Origin: Aradus depressus
Lineage: Eukaryota > Arthropoda > Insecta > Hemiptera > Aradidae
Length of the DNA stretch: 64,000 nt
Assembly: GCA_963662175.1 (NCBI GenBank)
Contig: OY759223.1
Span: 10,890,249 to 10,954,248 of the forward strand
Direction: 5' to 3'
Both the position numbers and the translations under genes were made by a program. The stretch's first letter is position 1, and the number at the start of each line of letters is the position of its first letter. The notes below the pieces were generated by a model, which was given only the letters and a program-made list of their open reading frames with translations, was not told the DNA's origin and did not search any database. This document shows, in pieces, positions 32,901 through 37,229 of this stretch.

Positions 32901-35351
32901 TTATAGCAATCAACTTAAGTAAATACATTTTATCGCTTATATTTATGACCTAATCAAACTGAAACGCACATTTTATATATGGAATATGATTTTTCGAAGG
33001 CCACCAGTTTACAACAATACTATTTTAAATAAACATCATCAAGAGGAACTTTGATAGTTACAGCACCAGTTTGCAACAATACTATTTTAAATAATCATCA
33101 TCAAGAGGGACTTTGATAGTTACAACACCAGTTTGCAGCAATACTATTTTAAATAATCATCATCAAGAGGGACTTTGATAGTTACAACACTATTTTCTAA
33201 GAATACTATTTTAAATAAACATCATCGAGAGGGGCTTTGATGGTTACACCACCAGTTTGCAACAATACTATATCAAATAGTCATCATCAAGAGGGACTTT
33301 GATAGTTACACCAAAAGTTTACAACAATACTATATCAAATAATCATGATCAAGAAGGACTTTGATAGTTACAGCGTCAGTTTGGAACACTACTATTTCAA
33401 ATAATCATCATCAAGAGGGACTTTGAAAGTTACACCACCAGTTTACAACAATACTATTTGAAATAATCGTCATCAAGAGGGACTGTGATAGTTACAACAC
33501 TAGTTTCTAAGAATACTATTTTAAATAAACATCATCGAGAGGGGCTTTGATGGTTACACCACCAGTTGCAAACCGCACATTTTACACAATAGGTTGCAGT
33601 AGTCTTTGTTTTCTGGGTAAAAGCTCGAGGTATTTCTCATAACAGATGAAGGGGACAGAAAATGCATTGTTTATTGTTAAGGTGTGGGGTGTTGTTTGTG
33701 TTGCCCCATCGGGAAGATGACAAGGTTGAGGAAGTTGGATGGCTCACCTTGACAATAGCCTGTGGCACGGCCAGGCTCTCTGGTGAGAAAATGGATTAGT
33801 TCAGAGTGTGGGAGTGGCCTTCAGAAACCTTTTCACCGTCTACTTACAGCGTATTCTCAGAGAGGGCGTTGTAGCCTTATTTTGACGTAAACCCTCATAT
33901 CGATAGGCAATATATATATTTTTTTAGGGCGCTGGTAGCTCAGAGGTCTACTGACTCAAGATCAAAGGTTCGAAACCTCCCGAAGCCCTTAGATATTTTA
34001 CCTGGGAAGTGAAAAAATCTTGAGTTCGTTTGGATGGCAGTTAATGGTCCTGAGCCTACGATGTCAGGTACTCGTTAGTCCTTACCAGGCGCGTAGCTAC
34101 CGCTGTAGCAGTTGTAGCAATGATACCCCGAGCTAGAGGGCCTCAAAATGCGTAAGCAAAAAATCGTAAAATGTTATCCATAGTCATATTGATAAAAGCC
34201 AAGCCCTAATGAATAAATAATAAAACACTCCGCCTCAGCTCTATATTATTCCATCTTGGGAAAGTACCATATAGGCCAGTCAATATGCTTTTGAAAACCC
34301 CCCGAAATTCTCACTGAGTTGTCATCTTTTTACGAAAAAAAAACCATTTCTATTTTTTTTTTTTTTTTATAAATTTACAAAGAGATATTTACAACTGTCT
34401 AAAAATATATACAATAAGCAAATATGCTAATACAGAGATAATGGCAATGTCAAAATGTCATGAGGGGAGAAATCACCCAGTGGTGACACTCCCTCAAAAA
34501 ACCATTTCAAACCCTTATTTTCATAGATTCATAGAAGATAATTTGTACCTAGAATGGCTCTCGGACTTATCAATACTGTCCATGGAAAAAGAAGAAATTG
34601 AGAAACTATAATCTTCTTCAGCTATGGATGAAATAATAAACACGTTCGCCGAAAAAAAGCCAAGAAAAGTACTTATTTAACCACTAGAATATTTTTTTAG
34701 AATTAATTTTTATCACCACTGGTCCTTGCCGTAGGTGAATAAAGATGGATAGGCCACATTTAGGACTCCCACAGTAGGGTCGGGCTTTCAGTGCCTCGTC
34801 CATACACACACAACATTTTATAACTGAATCCAAGAGAAACCAGCCTATTTACAATCAGCTGAATGGGGCAGTATGTAGTGATTTCATAGATACGAAATTT
34901 CATATAGGGATCCAAAACCTCACAAGAGTTATTACACTGTCGGTGATTCACCGACGATGTTTTTGAGATGCATCCCAAATTATCATCAGAGAAGAACCAC
35001 CTAAAACATTTGAATTTTTGAACATCAACGACATCTTAAATCTCATTACCTTAGGTTTTGTTGGTCGTTTGACAATAATATCCGTCCGGTTGGTTCGTCG
35101 GATCTCATAGGCGTCTGAGTCGAAGTAAAAGACGCCAGCCTGCCGCCTCTTCCTGTCGAGTAGTGCTGAGCCGCAGACCGCTCCCGGATGGACGACGTCT
35201 GATGTTCTGTACACGACTGAGGTATAGCCCGGATGGTTGCTTCGGTACCTGCTGACTGGCTCTACGTAGTATGTGGTACTCGCTGTCGAGATCGTACCAT
35301 CAAACAGACCTTCTGAGGTAACCATCCCTAGGACTGAAGCCTCTTCGTCAT
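5275..35351 (-). CDS. kuz: ADAM10/Kuzbanian metalloprotease, 3' fourteen exons (gene overview)
   Basis: Membrane-anchored zinc metalloprotease of the ADAM10 family. The family sheds ectodomains at the cell surface and makes the S2 cut of ligand-bound Notch. Fourteen exons, numbered 1-14 from high to low coordinates, join in phase into 1029 residues: prodomain end (1-110), catalytic domain with [10 protein letters not shown] (304-313), disintegrin and cysteine-rich region (about 370-565), one membrane segment (about 593-611), and a cytoplasmic tail of about 420 residues. Every intron begins GT and ends AG. The N-terminal exons are absent. Order and spacing of domains match ADAM10 rather than other ADAMs, and the long basic tail resembles Drosophila Kuz. 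Insects also have a related Kul gene, so the symbol is likely but not certain. Confidence 0.93.
6145..6486 (-). CDS. kuz: kuz visible exon 13: cytoplasmic tail, part 2
   Basis: 342 bp, phase 0 to 0 (residues 699-812); acceptor CTCCAG, donor GTTAAG. It encodes [20 protein letters not shown], then an alanine/proline/glutamine-rich stretch, and near the end [26 protein letters not shown] looks like a conserved short motif rather than low complexity and is a candidate partner-binding site; this is inference. Confidence 0.88.
7660..8030. repeat. Fold-back repeat with hammerhead-like arms
   Basis: The arms are reverse complements with indels, centred near 7850: CATCCATGAAATTT and its complement, then ATAAAATTTCATGGAT; further out TTATCAGACTGCCT. 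The right arm carries a complete hammerhead-like core (7980-8019); in the left arm the core is degraded. The same terminal sequence, as a single arm, occurs at 27577-27730. Confidence 0.8.
7980..8019 (+). ncRNA. Hammerhead ribozyme-like motif HH1
   Basis: Core CTGATGA (7984-7990), one extra T, helix II GAGG/CCTC with GCAA loop (7992-8003), GAAA (8004-8007), palindromic stem III AGCCGGCT (8007-8014), cleavage base A at 8015. Helix I: CTGC (7980-7983) pairs with GCAG (8016-8019). All conserved positions of a hammerhead are present; the extra base between A9 and helix II is shared by every copy in this window. Antisense to kuz. Activity is not shown. Confidence 0.78.
8058..8327 (-). CDS. kuz: kuz visible exon 12: cytoplasmic tail, part 1
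   Basis: 270 bp, phase 0 to 0 (residues 609-698); acceptor TTTCAG, donor GTGAGT. It encodes the end of the membrane helix, then a strongly basic, glycine- and proline-rich tail ([16 protein letters not shown] and [10 protein letters not shown]). The tail is far longer than in vertebrate ADAM10 but in keeping with insect Kuz. The GC content is clearly above that of the flanking introns. Confidence 0.9.
8328..10285. other. kuz intron 11: AT-rich, with diverged repeat pieces
   Basis: No coding exon. Parts of 9650-10200 match, in diverged form, stretches at 46560-46830 and 51150-51330 (GAAATCGAGTTTTCAATGGA-type and TCGAAAAATTGCTCCTTA-type words), so an old dispersed repeat is present. 8820-9260 has short open frames on both strands without family resemblance. 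Confidence 0.6.
10286..10420 (-). CDS. kuz: kuz visible exon 11: stalk and membrane segment
   Basis: 135 bp, phase 0 to 0 (residues 564-608); acceptor TTACAG, donor GTTAGT. It starts [20 protein letters not shown], as in ADAM10 (VDADGPLARLKK), and ends with the hydrophobic run [15 protein letters not shown], which continues with IL from exon 12. This is the single transmembrane helix; STRLLGK after it is the basic cytoplasmic stop-transfer side. Confidence 0.94.
10634..10955 (-). mobile_element. SINE-1, nearly complete
   Basis: Minus-strand copy reaching from the terminal ATGACTCATGCCCGGGC to a tRNA-like head at the right end (GGGTTTCGAACCC B-box region near 10890 and AGCTACTGACGCC at the 5' edge). 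It lies in kuz intron 10. Confidence 0.88.
10956..11421. other. AT-rich rest of kuz intron 10
   Basis: Simple AT-rich sequence between the SINE and exon 10; nothing recognised. Confidence 0.55.
11422..11536 (-). CDS. kuz: kuz visible exon 10: cysteine-rich region
   Basis: 115 bp, phase 2 to 0 (residues 525-563); acceptor TTATAG, donor GTAACT. It encodes [20 protein letters not shown], matching the ADAM10 block PGSPCNDFRGYCDVFMRCR just before the membrane-proximal stalk. Confidence 0.95.
12200..12390. repeat. Fold-back with two hammerhead-like arms
   Basis: Arms TGTGTATTTCACAAATAATA (from about 12218) and the complementary run ending GTGAAATACACAATATTT. Each arm holds one hammerhead-like sequence in opposite orientation: the minus-strand one is intact (12245-12280), the plus-strand one (about 12295-12335) has lost the GAAA motif (CAAA). 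It lies in kuz intron 9. Confidence 0.82.
12245..12280 (-). ncRNA. Hammerhead ribozyme-like motif HH3 (sense in kuz intron 9)
   Basis: Reading the minus strand: CTGAAGA (12277-12271), extra T, helix II GGTA/TACC with GCAA loop (12269-12258), GAAA (12257-12254), palindromic stem III AGTACT (12254-12249), cleavage base C at 12248. Helix I: TGG (12280-12278) pairs with CCA (12247-12245). The same orientation as kuz transcription. Activity is inferred only from the fold. Confidence 0.76.
12470..12850 (-). pseudogene. PLE endonuclease relic (GIY-YIG), broken
   Basis: Minus-strand translation with a few stops gives [14 protein letters not shown], a stop, then [19 protein letters not shown] and [17 protein letters not shown]. 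This is the GIY-YIG endonuclease block of Penelope-like elements, closely similar to the frame at 45097-45417. Two stop codons at least make it inactive. It adjoins the hammerhead-bearing fold-back at 12200-12390, consistent with both coming from one PLE. Confidence 0.8.
13006..13133 (-). CDS. kuz: kuz visible exon 9: cysteine-rich region
   Basis: 128 bp, phase 0 to 2 (residues 483-525); acceptor TGTTAG, donor GTGAGT. It encodes [20 protein letters not shown] and [16 protein letters not shown], matching the ADAM10 block GSICEKYGLEECTC...CHVCC. Confidence 0.94.
13180..13470 (-). pseudogene. 3' end fragment of the RNase H-bearing LINE
   Basis: Shares with 17820-18110 and with the complement of 20905-21240 the terminal block (GGTGCGTGCATCAAGGGACC and the following TAAGGAT region), that is, the end of the same LINE family after its RNase H domain. 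Strongly diverged; no frame remains. It lies in kuz intron 8, downstream of exon 8 and before exon 9. Confidence 0.5.
13471..13916. other. Rest of kuz intron 8
   Basis: AT-rich noncoding sequence; a minus-strand open frame at 13531-13779 lacks any family resemblance and is not supported. Confidence 0.5.
13917..14084 (-). CDS. kuz: kuz visible exon 8: disintegrin domain, second part
   Basis: 168 bp, phase 0 to 0 (residues 427-482); acceptor CCACAG. It encodes [20 protein letters not shown] and [18 protein letters not shown], ending EEFVCFMG. The donor GTTGGT is weak, but joining here to exon 9 gives CFMG-ECTGSIC, which fits the ADAM10 cysteine pattern exactly. Confidence 0.93.
14085..14699. 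other. kuz intron 7, GC-richer unknown repeat
   Basis: The stretch 14190-14600 is richer in GC than neighbouring introns and looks like the remains of a transposable element, but no motif was recognised in any frame. Confidence 0.4.
14700..14869 (-). CDS. kuz: kuz visible exon 7: disintegrin domain, first part
   Basis: 170 bp, phase 1 to 0 (residues 370-426); acceptor TTACAG, donor GTGAGC. It encodes [20 protein letters not shown] and [14 protein letters not shown], the conserved cysteine frame of the ADAM10 disintegrin region. Confidence 0.95.
14870..16080. other. kuz intron 6, AT-rich
   Basis: AT-rich with A/T runs and ATTTATTT-type words. 15600-15760 (CTAAACACC, GAGGCCTGGGT region) has a diverged reverse match near 26800-26930. 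No exon or element boundary is seen. Confidence 0.5.
16081..16249 (-). CDS. kuz: kuz visible exon 6: third zinc ligand and Met-turn
   Basis: 169 bp, phase 0 to 1 (residues 314-370); acceptor TTCCAG, donor GTGAGT. It begins [20 protein letters not shown]: the first H completes the zinc site, and FIMFARA is the Met-turn, as in ADAM10 ([12 protein letters not shown]). It continues [17 protein letters not shown]. All catalytic residues of the family are present across exons 5 and 6. Confidence 0.96.
16320..16920 (+). mobile_element. SINE-1 split by another retroposed insert
   Basis: The SINE-1 body begins at about 16338 (AAGCACGCCGTCCTTCGGAT) and resumes at 16822 (TTCCCATAGTAGAGTCGGGC to GCCCGGGCATGAGTC). 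Between them, about 16400-16818, lies GC-rich DNA unrelated to SINE-1 ending in a 21-base A run. This suggests a poly(A) retroposon (perhaps a truncated LINE) landed in the SINE; its identity is unknown and no clean target duplication was found. It is in kuz intron 5. Confidence 0.65.
16921..17246. other. Rest of kuz intron 5
   Basis: AT-rich; nothing recognised beyond short A/T runs. Confidence 0.5.
17247..17375 (-). CDS. kuz: kuz visible exon 5: zinc-binding helix
   Basis: 129 bp, phase 0 to 0 (residues 271-313); acceptor TTTCAG, donor GTTAGT. It encodes [18 protein letters not shown], then [28 protein letters not shown] holds the first two zinc-binding histidines and the catalytic glutamate of the metzincin motif HExGHxxGxxH; the third histidine is the first residue of the next exon, 998 bp away. 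Confidence 0.96.
17820..18500 (-). pseudogene. LINE relic: RNase H and C-terminal region
   Basis: Minus-strand frame from about 18395 reads [20 protein letters not shown], the signature of the RNase H domain found in R1/I-type LINEs (GxxGNExAD with the family aspartate). It continues into [19 protein letters not shown], then after a frame change [20 protein letters not shown] and a CDRCEEE-like zinc pattern. Frameshifts break the frame near 18120-18220. Related fragments: 3605-4170 (+) and 20905-21240 (+). It lies in kuz intron 4. Confidence 0.8.
18770..19335. repeat. Modular AT-rich dispersed repeat
   Basis: Carries the recurrent modules of this family: AAGTTATGTAACCGGTCAGA, CGATACGAAATTTTATATGT and AATAACTGCCATTGTAATGA, with the last part in the reverse orientation. 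The same modules occur at many other places in the window (see findings). No protein-coding capacity is seen. Confidence 0.7.
19337..19660 (-). pseudogene. Jockey-like reverse transcriptase fragment
   Basis: Minus-strand translation reads [20 protein letters not shown] and, further on, [20 protein letters not shown] and [13 protein letters not shown]. These are the RT regions KxPGxD, SYRPISLL..SKxFEK and QFGFR of Jockey-type LINEs. The same regions occur in the intact element's ORF2 (60030-62723), but the two differ strongly, so this is another family or an old copy. Frames are broken between the blocks. Confidence 0.85.
19661..20904. other. kuz intron 4, AT-rich with repeat pieces
   Basis: Holds modular-repeat pieces at about 19660-19760 and 20570-20800 and otherwise AT-rich sequence. 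No exon signal seen. Confidence 0.6.
20905..21240 (+). pseudogene. RNase H-LINE C-terminal fragment
   Basis: Plus-strand frame starts [20 protein letters not shown], then [18 protein letters not shown], followed by stops. It is the same C-terminal region as at 17820-18120 on the other strand, so the two form a distant inverted pair within kuz intron 4. It ends in the shared tail ACACCAGCCCACCACATATA. Confidence 0.75.
21477..21620 (+). mobile_element. SINE-1 fragment
   Basis: Contains the SINE-1 3' end (GGCGATATGACC to GGGCATGAG) next to a scrambled upstream part. Located between the LINE fragment and kuz exon 4. Confidence 0.55.
21785..21909 (-). CDS. kuz: kuz visible exon 4: catalytic domain ([11 protein letters not shown])
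   Basis: 125 bp; acceptor TTTTTTCAG, donor GTATGT; phase 1 to phase 0 (residues 229-270). It encodes [18 protein letters not shown], then [20 protein letters not shown], matching the ADAM10 block CLAYVFTDRDF...GVLGLAWVG. Its first 25 or so bases and its acceptor were copied into the tandem array lying in the upstream intron (22130-22930). Confidence 0.95.
22130..22930 (-). repeat. Tandem array seeded by the start of kuz exon 4
   Basis: Five repeats of about 173 bp (one diverged unit near 22135, then near 22350, 22524, 22697 and 22870). Each contains, in the kuz sense strand, the T-rich tract, the acceptor CAG and about the first 25 bases of exon 4 (AGGAGGATTAGGATGCC versus AGGAAGATTACGATGCT in the exon). 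The rest of each unit is AT-rich with CTACTAGTAGATC palindromes. In the four later copies the exon reading frame meets a TAG. This array is in the intron just upstream of exon 4. Confidence 0.9.
23041..23355. other. AT-rich stretch of kuz intron 3
   Basis: No gene or repeat boundary recognised; 23045-23080 shows a last, heavily diverged trace of the exon-seeded repeat (AAGCTGGTCACTCAGG). Confidence 0.45.
23356..23541 (-). mobile_element. SINE-2 copy
   Basis: Minus-strand copy of the second SINE family: T run (poly-A complement) at 23356-23364, then the body with CGACATCCATGG, and a tRNA-like head with GGGATTCGAACCCG (B box) and GCCACCATGG at the right edge. It directly abuts a SINE-1 fragment. 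Confidence 0.85.
23542..23697 (-). mobile_element. SINE-1 fragment
   Basis: Minus-strand SINE-1 body from GTCACTCTGGTGGACATGAG to CATCCGAAGGAC; both ends are missing. SINE-2 appears to have replaced or landed at its 3' end. Confidence 0.75.
23700..23870 (+). repeat. PLE terminus relic with degenerate hammerhead
   Basis: Contains CTAATGATGATTGCCGAAACTAGTT at 23759-23783 (quoted only by position; core reads CTAATGA, then GAAA, palindrome ACTAGT) and the tail TATTTATTTAAAAAG. The core G5 is changed (CTGATGA to CTAATGA), so activity is unlikely. It resembles the other hammerhead-bearing termini. Confidence 0.5.
24747..24956 (+). mobile_element. SINE-2, full length with poly(A)
   Basis: The head resembles a tRNA-Ser/Leu gene: A-box region TGGCCGAGCGGGCTAGG and B box GGTTCGAATCC (about 24818-24828). 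The body then carries GTGAGTTTTATTTCGTAGAT, and a 25-base A run ends it at 24956. RNA polymerase III transcription from the internal boxes is expected for such elements. It is in kuz intron 3. Confidence 0.9.
24957..25320. repeat. Modular AT-rich dispersed repeat (pieces)
   Basis: Modules AATTCAAAACCCCTTAAGGA, TAATAACTGCCGATGTAATA and GCGCTGGGGAAGTACATTGC identify the same family as at 18770-19335. A shorter piece lies at 24120-24280. Confidence 0.65.
25425..25565 (-). CDS. kuz: kuz visible exon 3: catalytic domain
   Basis: 141 bp; acceptor TTTCAG after a long T run, donor GTAAGT; phase 1 to phase 1 (residues 182-229). It encodes [20 protein letters not shown] and, after a short gap, [18 protein letters not shown], which align with the ADAM10 blocks NISFMVKRI and VGVEKFLEL. 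Confidence 0.95.
25648..26560 (-). mobile_element. SINE-1 fragment split by a hAT-type insertion
   Basis: SINE-1 3' end (ATGACTCATGCCCGGGCTTT, GAGGTCATAT) reaches 25685 and resumes at 26502 (GGTCATATCGCC to GGACATGAGC). The interrupting DNA is the MITE at 25686-26501. Confidence 0.88.
25686..26501. mobile_element. Non-autonomous hAT-type element (MITE) with 8-bp TSD
   Basis: 816 bp, flanked by a perfect 8-bp duplication GGTCATAT (25678-25685 and 26502-26509). Imperfect terminal inverted repeats: CAATGTTCGGAAC at the left and, on the other strand, CAGTGTTCACAAC at the right. CA-TGTTC ends and an 8-bp duplication are typical of hAT transposons. Near both ends the motif TACGATAATT recurs, like the subterminal transposase sites of hAT elements. 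No transposase frame. Confidence 0.85.
26561..27576. other. kuz intron 2, AT-rich
   Basis: AT-rich, with an 11-14 base G run near 27204. 26800-26930 has a diverged reverse match at 15640-15740. 27230-27560 has a more balanced composition but no recognised motif. Confidence 0.5.
27577..27735 (-). repeat. PLE terminus, single arm
   Basis: Matches one arm of the fold-back at 7625-8045 (AGTCTGATAAAATAAT, TTAAAATGGTTTAATAAATA) and the fragment at 31240-31300 (TCACAGGTTGTAAAATAA). Contains hammerhead motif HH2. Confidence 0.75.
27626..27665 (-). ncRNA. Hammerhead ribozyme-like motif HH2 (sense in kuz intron 2)
   Basis: Reading the minus strand: CTGATGA (27661-27655), extra T, helix II GAGG/CCTC with GCAA loop (27653-27642), GAAA (27641-27638), stem III AGCTGGCT (27638-27631; one mismatch from a palindrome), cleavage base A at 27630. 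Helix I: CTG (27664-27662) pairs with GCA... as C-G, G-C and T-A to 27629-27627. Same family as HH1. Same orientation as kuz transcription. Confidence 0.74.
28120..28399. mobile_element. Two SINE-1 fragments in opposite orientation
   Basis: A minus-strand piece (about 28125-28240; ATGAGCCCGACTTTACAGTG to CATCCGAAGGACGG) and a plus-strand piece (about 28298-28399; GAGCACGCCGTCCTTCAGAT to CACCAGAG). The mariner relic follows immediately. Confidence 0.7.
28402..28683 (-). mobile_element. Internally deleted mariner-type transposon
   Basis: 282 bp between TA dinucleotides (28400-28401 and 28684-28685). Terminal inverted repeats of about 25-29 bp: left GAGGTATGTTCAAAACATAA, right complement GAGGTGTGTTCAAAAAGTAA. 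Minus-strand coding remains end [20 protein letters not shown], then [12 protein letters not shown] and stop, the C-terminus of mariner transposases. The catalytic DDD domain is gone, so only a non-autonomous relic remains. It landed in a SINE-1 fragment. Confidence 0.88.
28430..28590 (-). pseudogene. Mariner transposase C-terminal remnant
   Basis: About 40 in-frame codons ending in [20 protein letters not shown] and a stop. W-x-KCI...G.YFEGD is the conserved end of mariner transposases. No catalytic residues are retained. Confidence 0.82.
28833..29076 (-). CDS. kuz: kuz visible exon 2: maturation site and start of catalytic domain
   Basis: 244 bp; acceptor TTTCAG, donor GTAAAT; phase 0 in, phase 1 out (residues 101-182). 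It has an acidic, glycine-rich stretch, then [20 protein letters not shown] and [13 protein letters not shown]. The KR before ATID is the likely convertase cleavage point, because the same distance before C-x-LY-x-QxDHLFF carries the furin site in ADAM10 proteins. The motif is dibasic (SKR) rather than a full RxKR. Confidence 0.93.
30808..30972 (+). repeat. Short tandem repeat, about 80-bp unit
   Basis: About two units sharing AACCTCCTTTTGTGGTTA, GTTATGTTACCTGCTACCTG and CACTATAGTG, plus a partial third (TAACCTCATTCGTGGTTA). Unknown origin. Confidence 0.7.
31240..31300 (-). repeat. PLE terminus fragment
   Basis: The complement reads TTTCACAGGTTGTCAAATAA, matching 27570-27600. Together with 31132-31175 (CATGGTTGGGGACAG, compare 7830-7850) it appears to be a rearranged relic of the HH1/HH2 family. 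No hammerhead core is kept. Confidence 0.6.
31408..31492 (+). mobile_element. SINE-1 3' fragment
   Basis: Contains GAGTCGGGCTCATG, GAGCTCTGGTAGTAGGCGAT and GCCCGGGCATGAGTC: only the last part of SINE-1. Confidence 0.75.
31930..32610 (+). pseudogene. LINE reverse transcriptase C-terminal relic (RTE-like)
   Basis: Frames on the plus strand read [39 protein letters not shown] and [20 protein letters not shown] (with one stop), then [20 protein letters not shown]. This is the RT thumb/C-terminal region of RTE-type LINEs (FxYLG, YKTLIRPVLxYGxExW, GRPxxRWxD). Stops and shifts interrupt it. In kuz intron 1, antisense to kuz. Confidence 0.83.
33000..33565 (+). repeat. Tandem array, about 60-bp unit, nine to ten copies
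   Basis: Unit: CACCAGTTTGCAACAATACT, then ATTTTAAATAATCATCATCA and AGAGGGACTTTGATAGTTAC. Units differ by point changes (CAACACTAGTTTCTAAG variants at two places). In kuz intron 1. Confidence 0.9.
33932..34085 (+). mobile_element. SINE-1 fragment with tRNA-like head
   Basis: Head GGCGCTGGTAGCTCAGAGGT with A-box-like GTAGCTCAGAGG and AGGTTCGAAACC as B box, followed by the SINE body up to GATGTCAGGTACTCG. The 3' end is lost. Confidence 0.82.
34086..35049. other. Rest of kuz intron 1 next to exon 1
   Basis: Contains a SINE-1 scrap at 34744-34787 (TTTAGGACTCCCACAGTAGG) and otherwise unrecognised AT-rich sequence; 34090-34170 (CAGGCGCGTAGCTACCGC) looks like the end of some transposon but cannot be named. 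Confidence 0.45.
35050..35351 (-). CDS. kuz: kuz visible exon 1: prodomain
   Basis: 302 bp; acceptor TTTCAG, donor GTAATG. It starts with two bases of a split codon, then 100 codons (residues 1-100). It holds the ADAM10 prodomain block [17 protein letters not shown] followed by [23 protein letters not shown] places a cysteine where ADAM10 has its inhibitory cysteine-switch residue. The basic run DRKRRQ soon after could be a proprotein convertase site, but is not where ADAM10 is normally matured. The preceding exon should end with the first base of the split codon; it was not found. Confidence 0.92.
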
Positions 35352-35682
35352 CTGAAATCAGATATAAAAAAAATTAATGTTGTATTTATGAAGGATGTAT
35401 AAATAATATAAGGATATTCACGCATTAATAAAAAAAGAGATGCAACACTCAAAAAATGTAAAATACATTTTCGCAGGAACTATTTCAATATAATTATTCA
35501 ATTGTAACGCATAACAACAATTTTTTATTTTTTGTTCTTATAAAAAAGGATTAAAATAAAGAAAAAAAAATGTAGGTAATTATTCCGAATCCGGCCTCCT
35601 CCTCAAATCGCGCCCAATTTTTTTTTTAGTAATTTGCATAACCAACAGCAATATGAAAACATTAATAATAAGTTGGAGTAAA
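35352..35682. other. AT-rich sequence upstream of kuz visible exon 1
   Basis: Intron sequence (in kuz sense, upstream of the exon 1 acceptor). A/T runs only; no preceding kuz exon recognised here or further right in the window. Confidence 0.5.
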
Positions 35683-35752
35683 TAAATAAAACAAACTTAT
35701 TTTTGAAATATTGTCTATTCCACTAAAGATATATATATATACTTATATATAC

Positions 35753-35787
35753 AACTACCGGTTTCGGCTTTATACCATCGTCAGGTC
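35753..35787 (-). ncRNA. Hammerhead ribozyme-like motif HH7a
   Basis: Minus strand: helix I GAC (35787-35785) with GTT (35755-35753), core CTGACGA (35784-35778), extra T, helix II GGT/GCC (one G-T pair), GAAA (35765-35762), palindromic stem III ACCGGT (35762-35757), cleavage base A at 35756. Confidence 0.7.
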
Positions 35788-35838
35788 TAGTTATGAACTA
35801 GTAAGTTCATAAGTTATGTTCATGAAAGTTCATAACTA

Positions 35839-35873
35839 GACCTGACGATGGTATAAAGCCGAAACCGGTAGTT
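35839..35873 (+). ncRNA. Hammerhead ribozyme-like motif HH7b
   Basis: Plus-strand partner of HH7a: GAC (35839-35841), CTGACGA (35842-35848), extra T, GGT/GCC helix II, GAAA (35861-35864), ACCGGT (35864-35869), cleavage base A at 35870, GTT (35871-35873). Identical in sequence to HH7a because the arms are copies. Confidence 0.7.
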
Positions 35874-36099
35874 GTATATATATATATCTTTAGTGGAATA
35901 GACAATATTTCAAAAATAAATTTGTTTTATTCATTTACTAGCAGTAATACCCGGCGTTGCCCGGGGAACTTTGACTTTTCTCCCAATATCTCCTATAAGG
36001 CTATTCAGTTCCTCGACAGTACATTCATGATGTTATAATTTTCAATTATTCATACGGAATAAGGCTTATAGTCCTTCAACTGTAGTAACGCTAGTAAGT

Positions 36100-37205
36100 T
36101 TTTAGGACCCCTGGGCATCCCAGCTAGTATGCGTCTTTCAACGGCGGAAACCACAGCTAGTGAATACTTAGCATCGCTGGACGTCCTAGCCAATGCATAC
36201 TTAAGAACGTTTGTGACCACAGCTAGTATGTGCCTTGCAACGCTGGGCACCACAGCTAGTACGTAGTTAGGAACGCTGGGCATCTCAGCTAGTATGTGCC
36301 TTGCGACGGCGAAAACCACAGCTAGTACGTAGTTAGGAACGCTGGTCACCACAGCTAGTATGTGCCTCGCAACAGCGGACCCCACAGCTAGTACGAAGTT
36401 AGGAACGCTGGGCCCTACAGCTATTAAGTGCCTTGCAACAGCGGACCCAACAGATAGTACGTTTTTAGGAACGCTGGGCCCTACAGCTATTAAGTGCCTT
36501 GCAACAGCGGACCCCACAGCTAGTACGATAATAGGAACCCTGGGCATCACAGCTAGTAAGTGCCTTGCAACAGCGGACCCCACAGATAGTACGTTTTTAG
36601 GAACGCTGGGCCCTACAGCTATTAAGTGCCTTGCAACAGCGGACCCCACAGCTAGTACGATATTAGGAACCCTGGGCATCACAGCTAGTAAGTGCCTTGC
36701 AACAGCGGACCCCACAGCTAGTACGATATTAGGAACCCTGGGCATCACAGCTAGTAAGTGCCTTGCAACAGCGGACCCCACAGCTAGTACGTTTTTAGGA
36801 ACGCTGGGCCTTACAGCTAGTAGGTGCCTCGCAACTGCGGACCCCGCAGATAGTATGTAGTTAGAACCACAGGGCATCATAGCTAGTATGAGTTTTGCAA
36901 CGGCGGACCCCACAGCTAGTACGTAGTTAAATACGCTGGGCCACACTGCTAGCACCTCGCAACAGCGGACCCCAAACTAGTACGTAATTAGGAACGCTGG
37001 GCATCTCAGCTAGTAAATGTCTTGTAGGTGCCTTGCAACAGCGAACCCCACAGCTAGTACATAGTTAGGAACGCTGGGGCTGAGCACTACAGCTAGTAAG
37101 TGCCTTGCAACAGCGGACCCCACAGCTAGTACGATATTAGGAACGCTGGACATCACAGCTAGTAAATGTCTTGCAACAGTGAACCCCACAGCGAATACAT
37201 AGTTA
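36100..37205 (+). repeat. 66-bp tandem array with open frames on both strands
   Basis: About 16 units built from two half-units that share CAGCTAGTA: GTGCCTTGCAACAGCGGACC half and TTAGGAACGCTGGGC half. Since 66 is divisible by three, long frames stay open on both strands (36050-36955 minus, 36360-36860 plus; peptide period 22). No start context, no family match, and codon choice is dictated by the repeat, so it is not called as a gene. Confidence 0.9.
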
Positions 37206-37229
37206 CTACTACTACATGTGAAATTCATG

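Larger units (their letters stand above)
29077..35049. other. kuz intron 1 (visible): SINE, LINE and tandem-repeat rich
   Basis: About 6 kb. It contains modular AT-rich repeat pieces (30320-30610, 31270-31400, 31650-31930), a short 80-bp-type repeat (30808-30972), a LINE RT relic (31930-32610), a 60-bp tandem array (33000-33565) and SINE-1 pieces (31408-31492, 33932-34085, 34744-34787). The stretch 29100-30300 shows only short, unsupported open frames. Confidence 0.7.
35683..35937. repeat. Near-perfect fold-back with two hammerhead-like arms
   Basis: Arms of about 115 bp: AACAAACTTATTTTTGAAAT at the left and its complement at the right, meeting in GTTCATAA/TTATGAAC repeats near 35800-35830. 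Each arm has the same hammerhead-like motif (35753-35787 minus, 35839-35873 plus). The ends match the PLE-type tail seen at 45740-45805. Confidence 0.9.

Noticed and set aside
33000..33565. CRISPR-like regularly spaced repeats
   Set aside because: The units are contiguous 60-bp tandem repeats without unique spacers, in a eukaryotic intron.
36050..36955. 301-codon open frame on the minus strand, and a 166-codon frame on the plus strand (36360-36860)
   Set aside because: Both come from a 66-bp tandem repeat whose period is a multiple of three; no domain, no conserved start, open on both strands.
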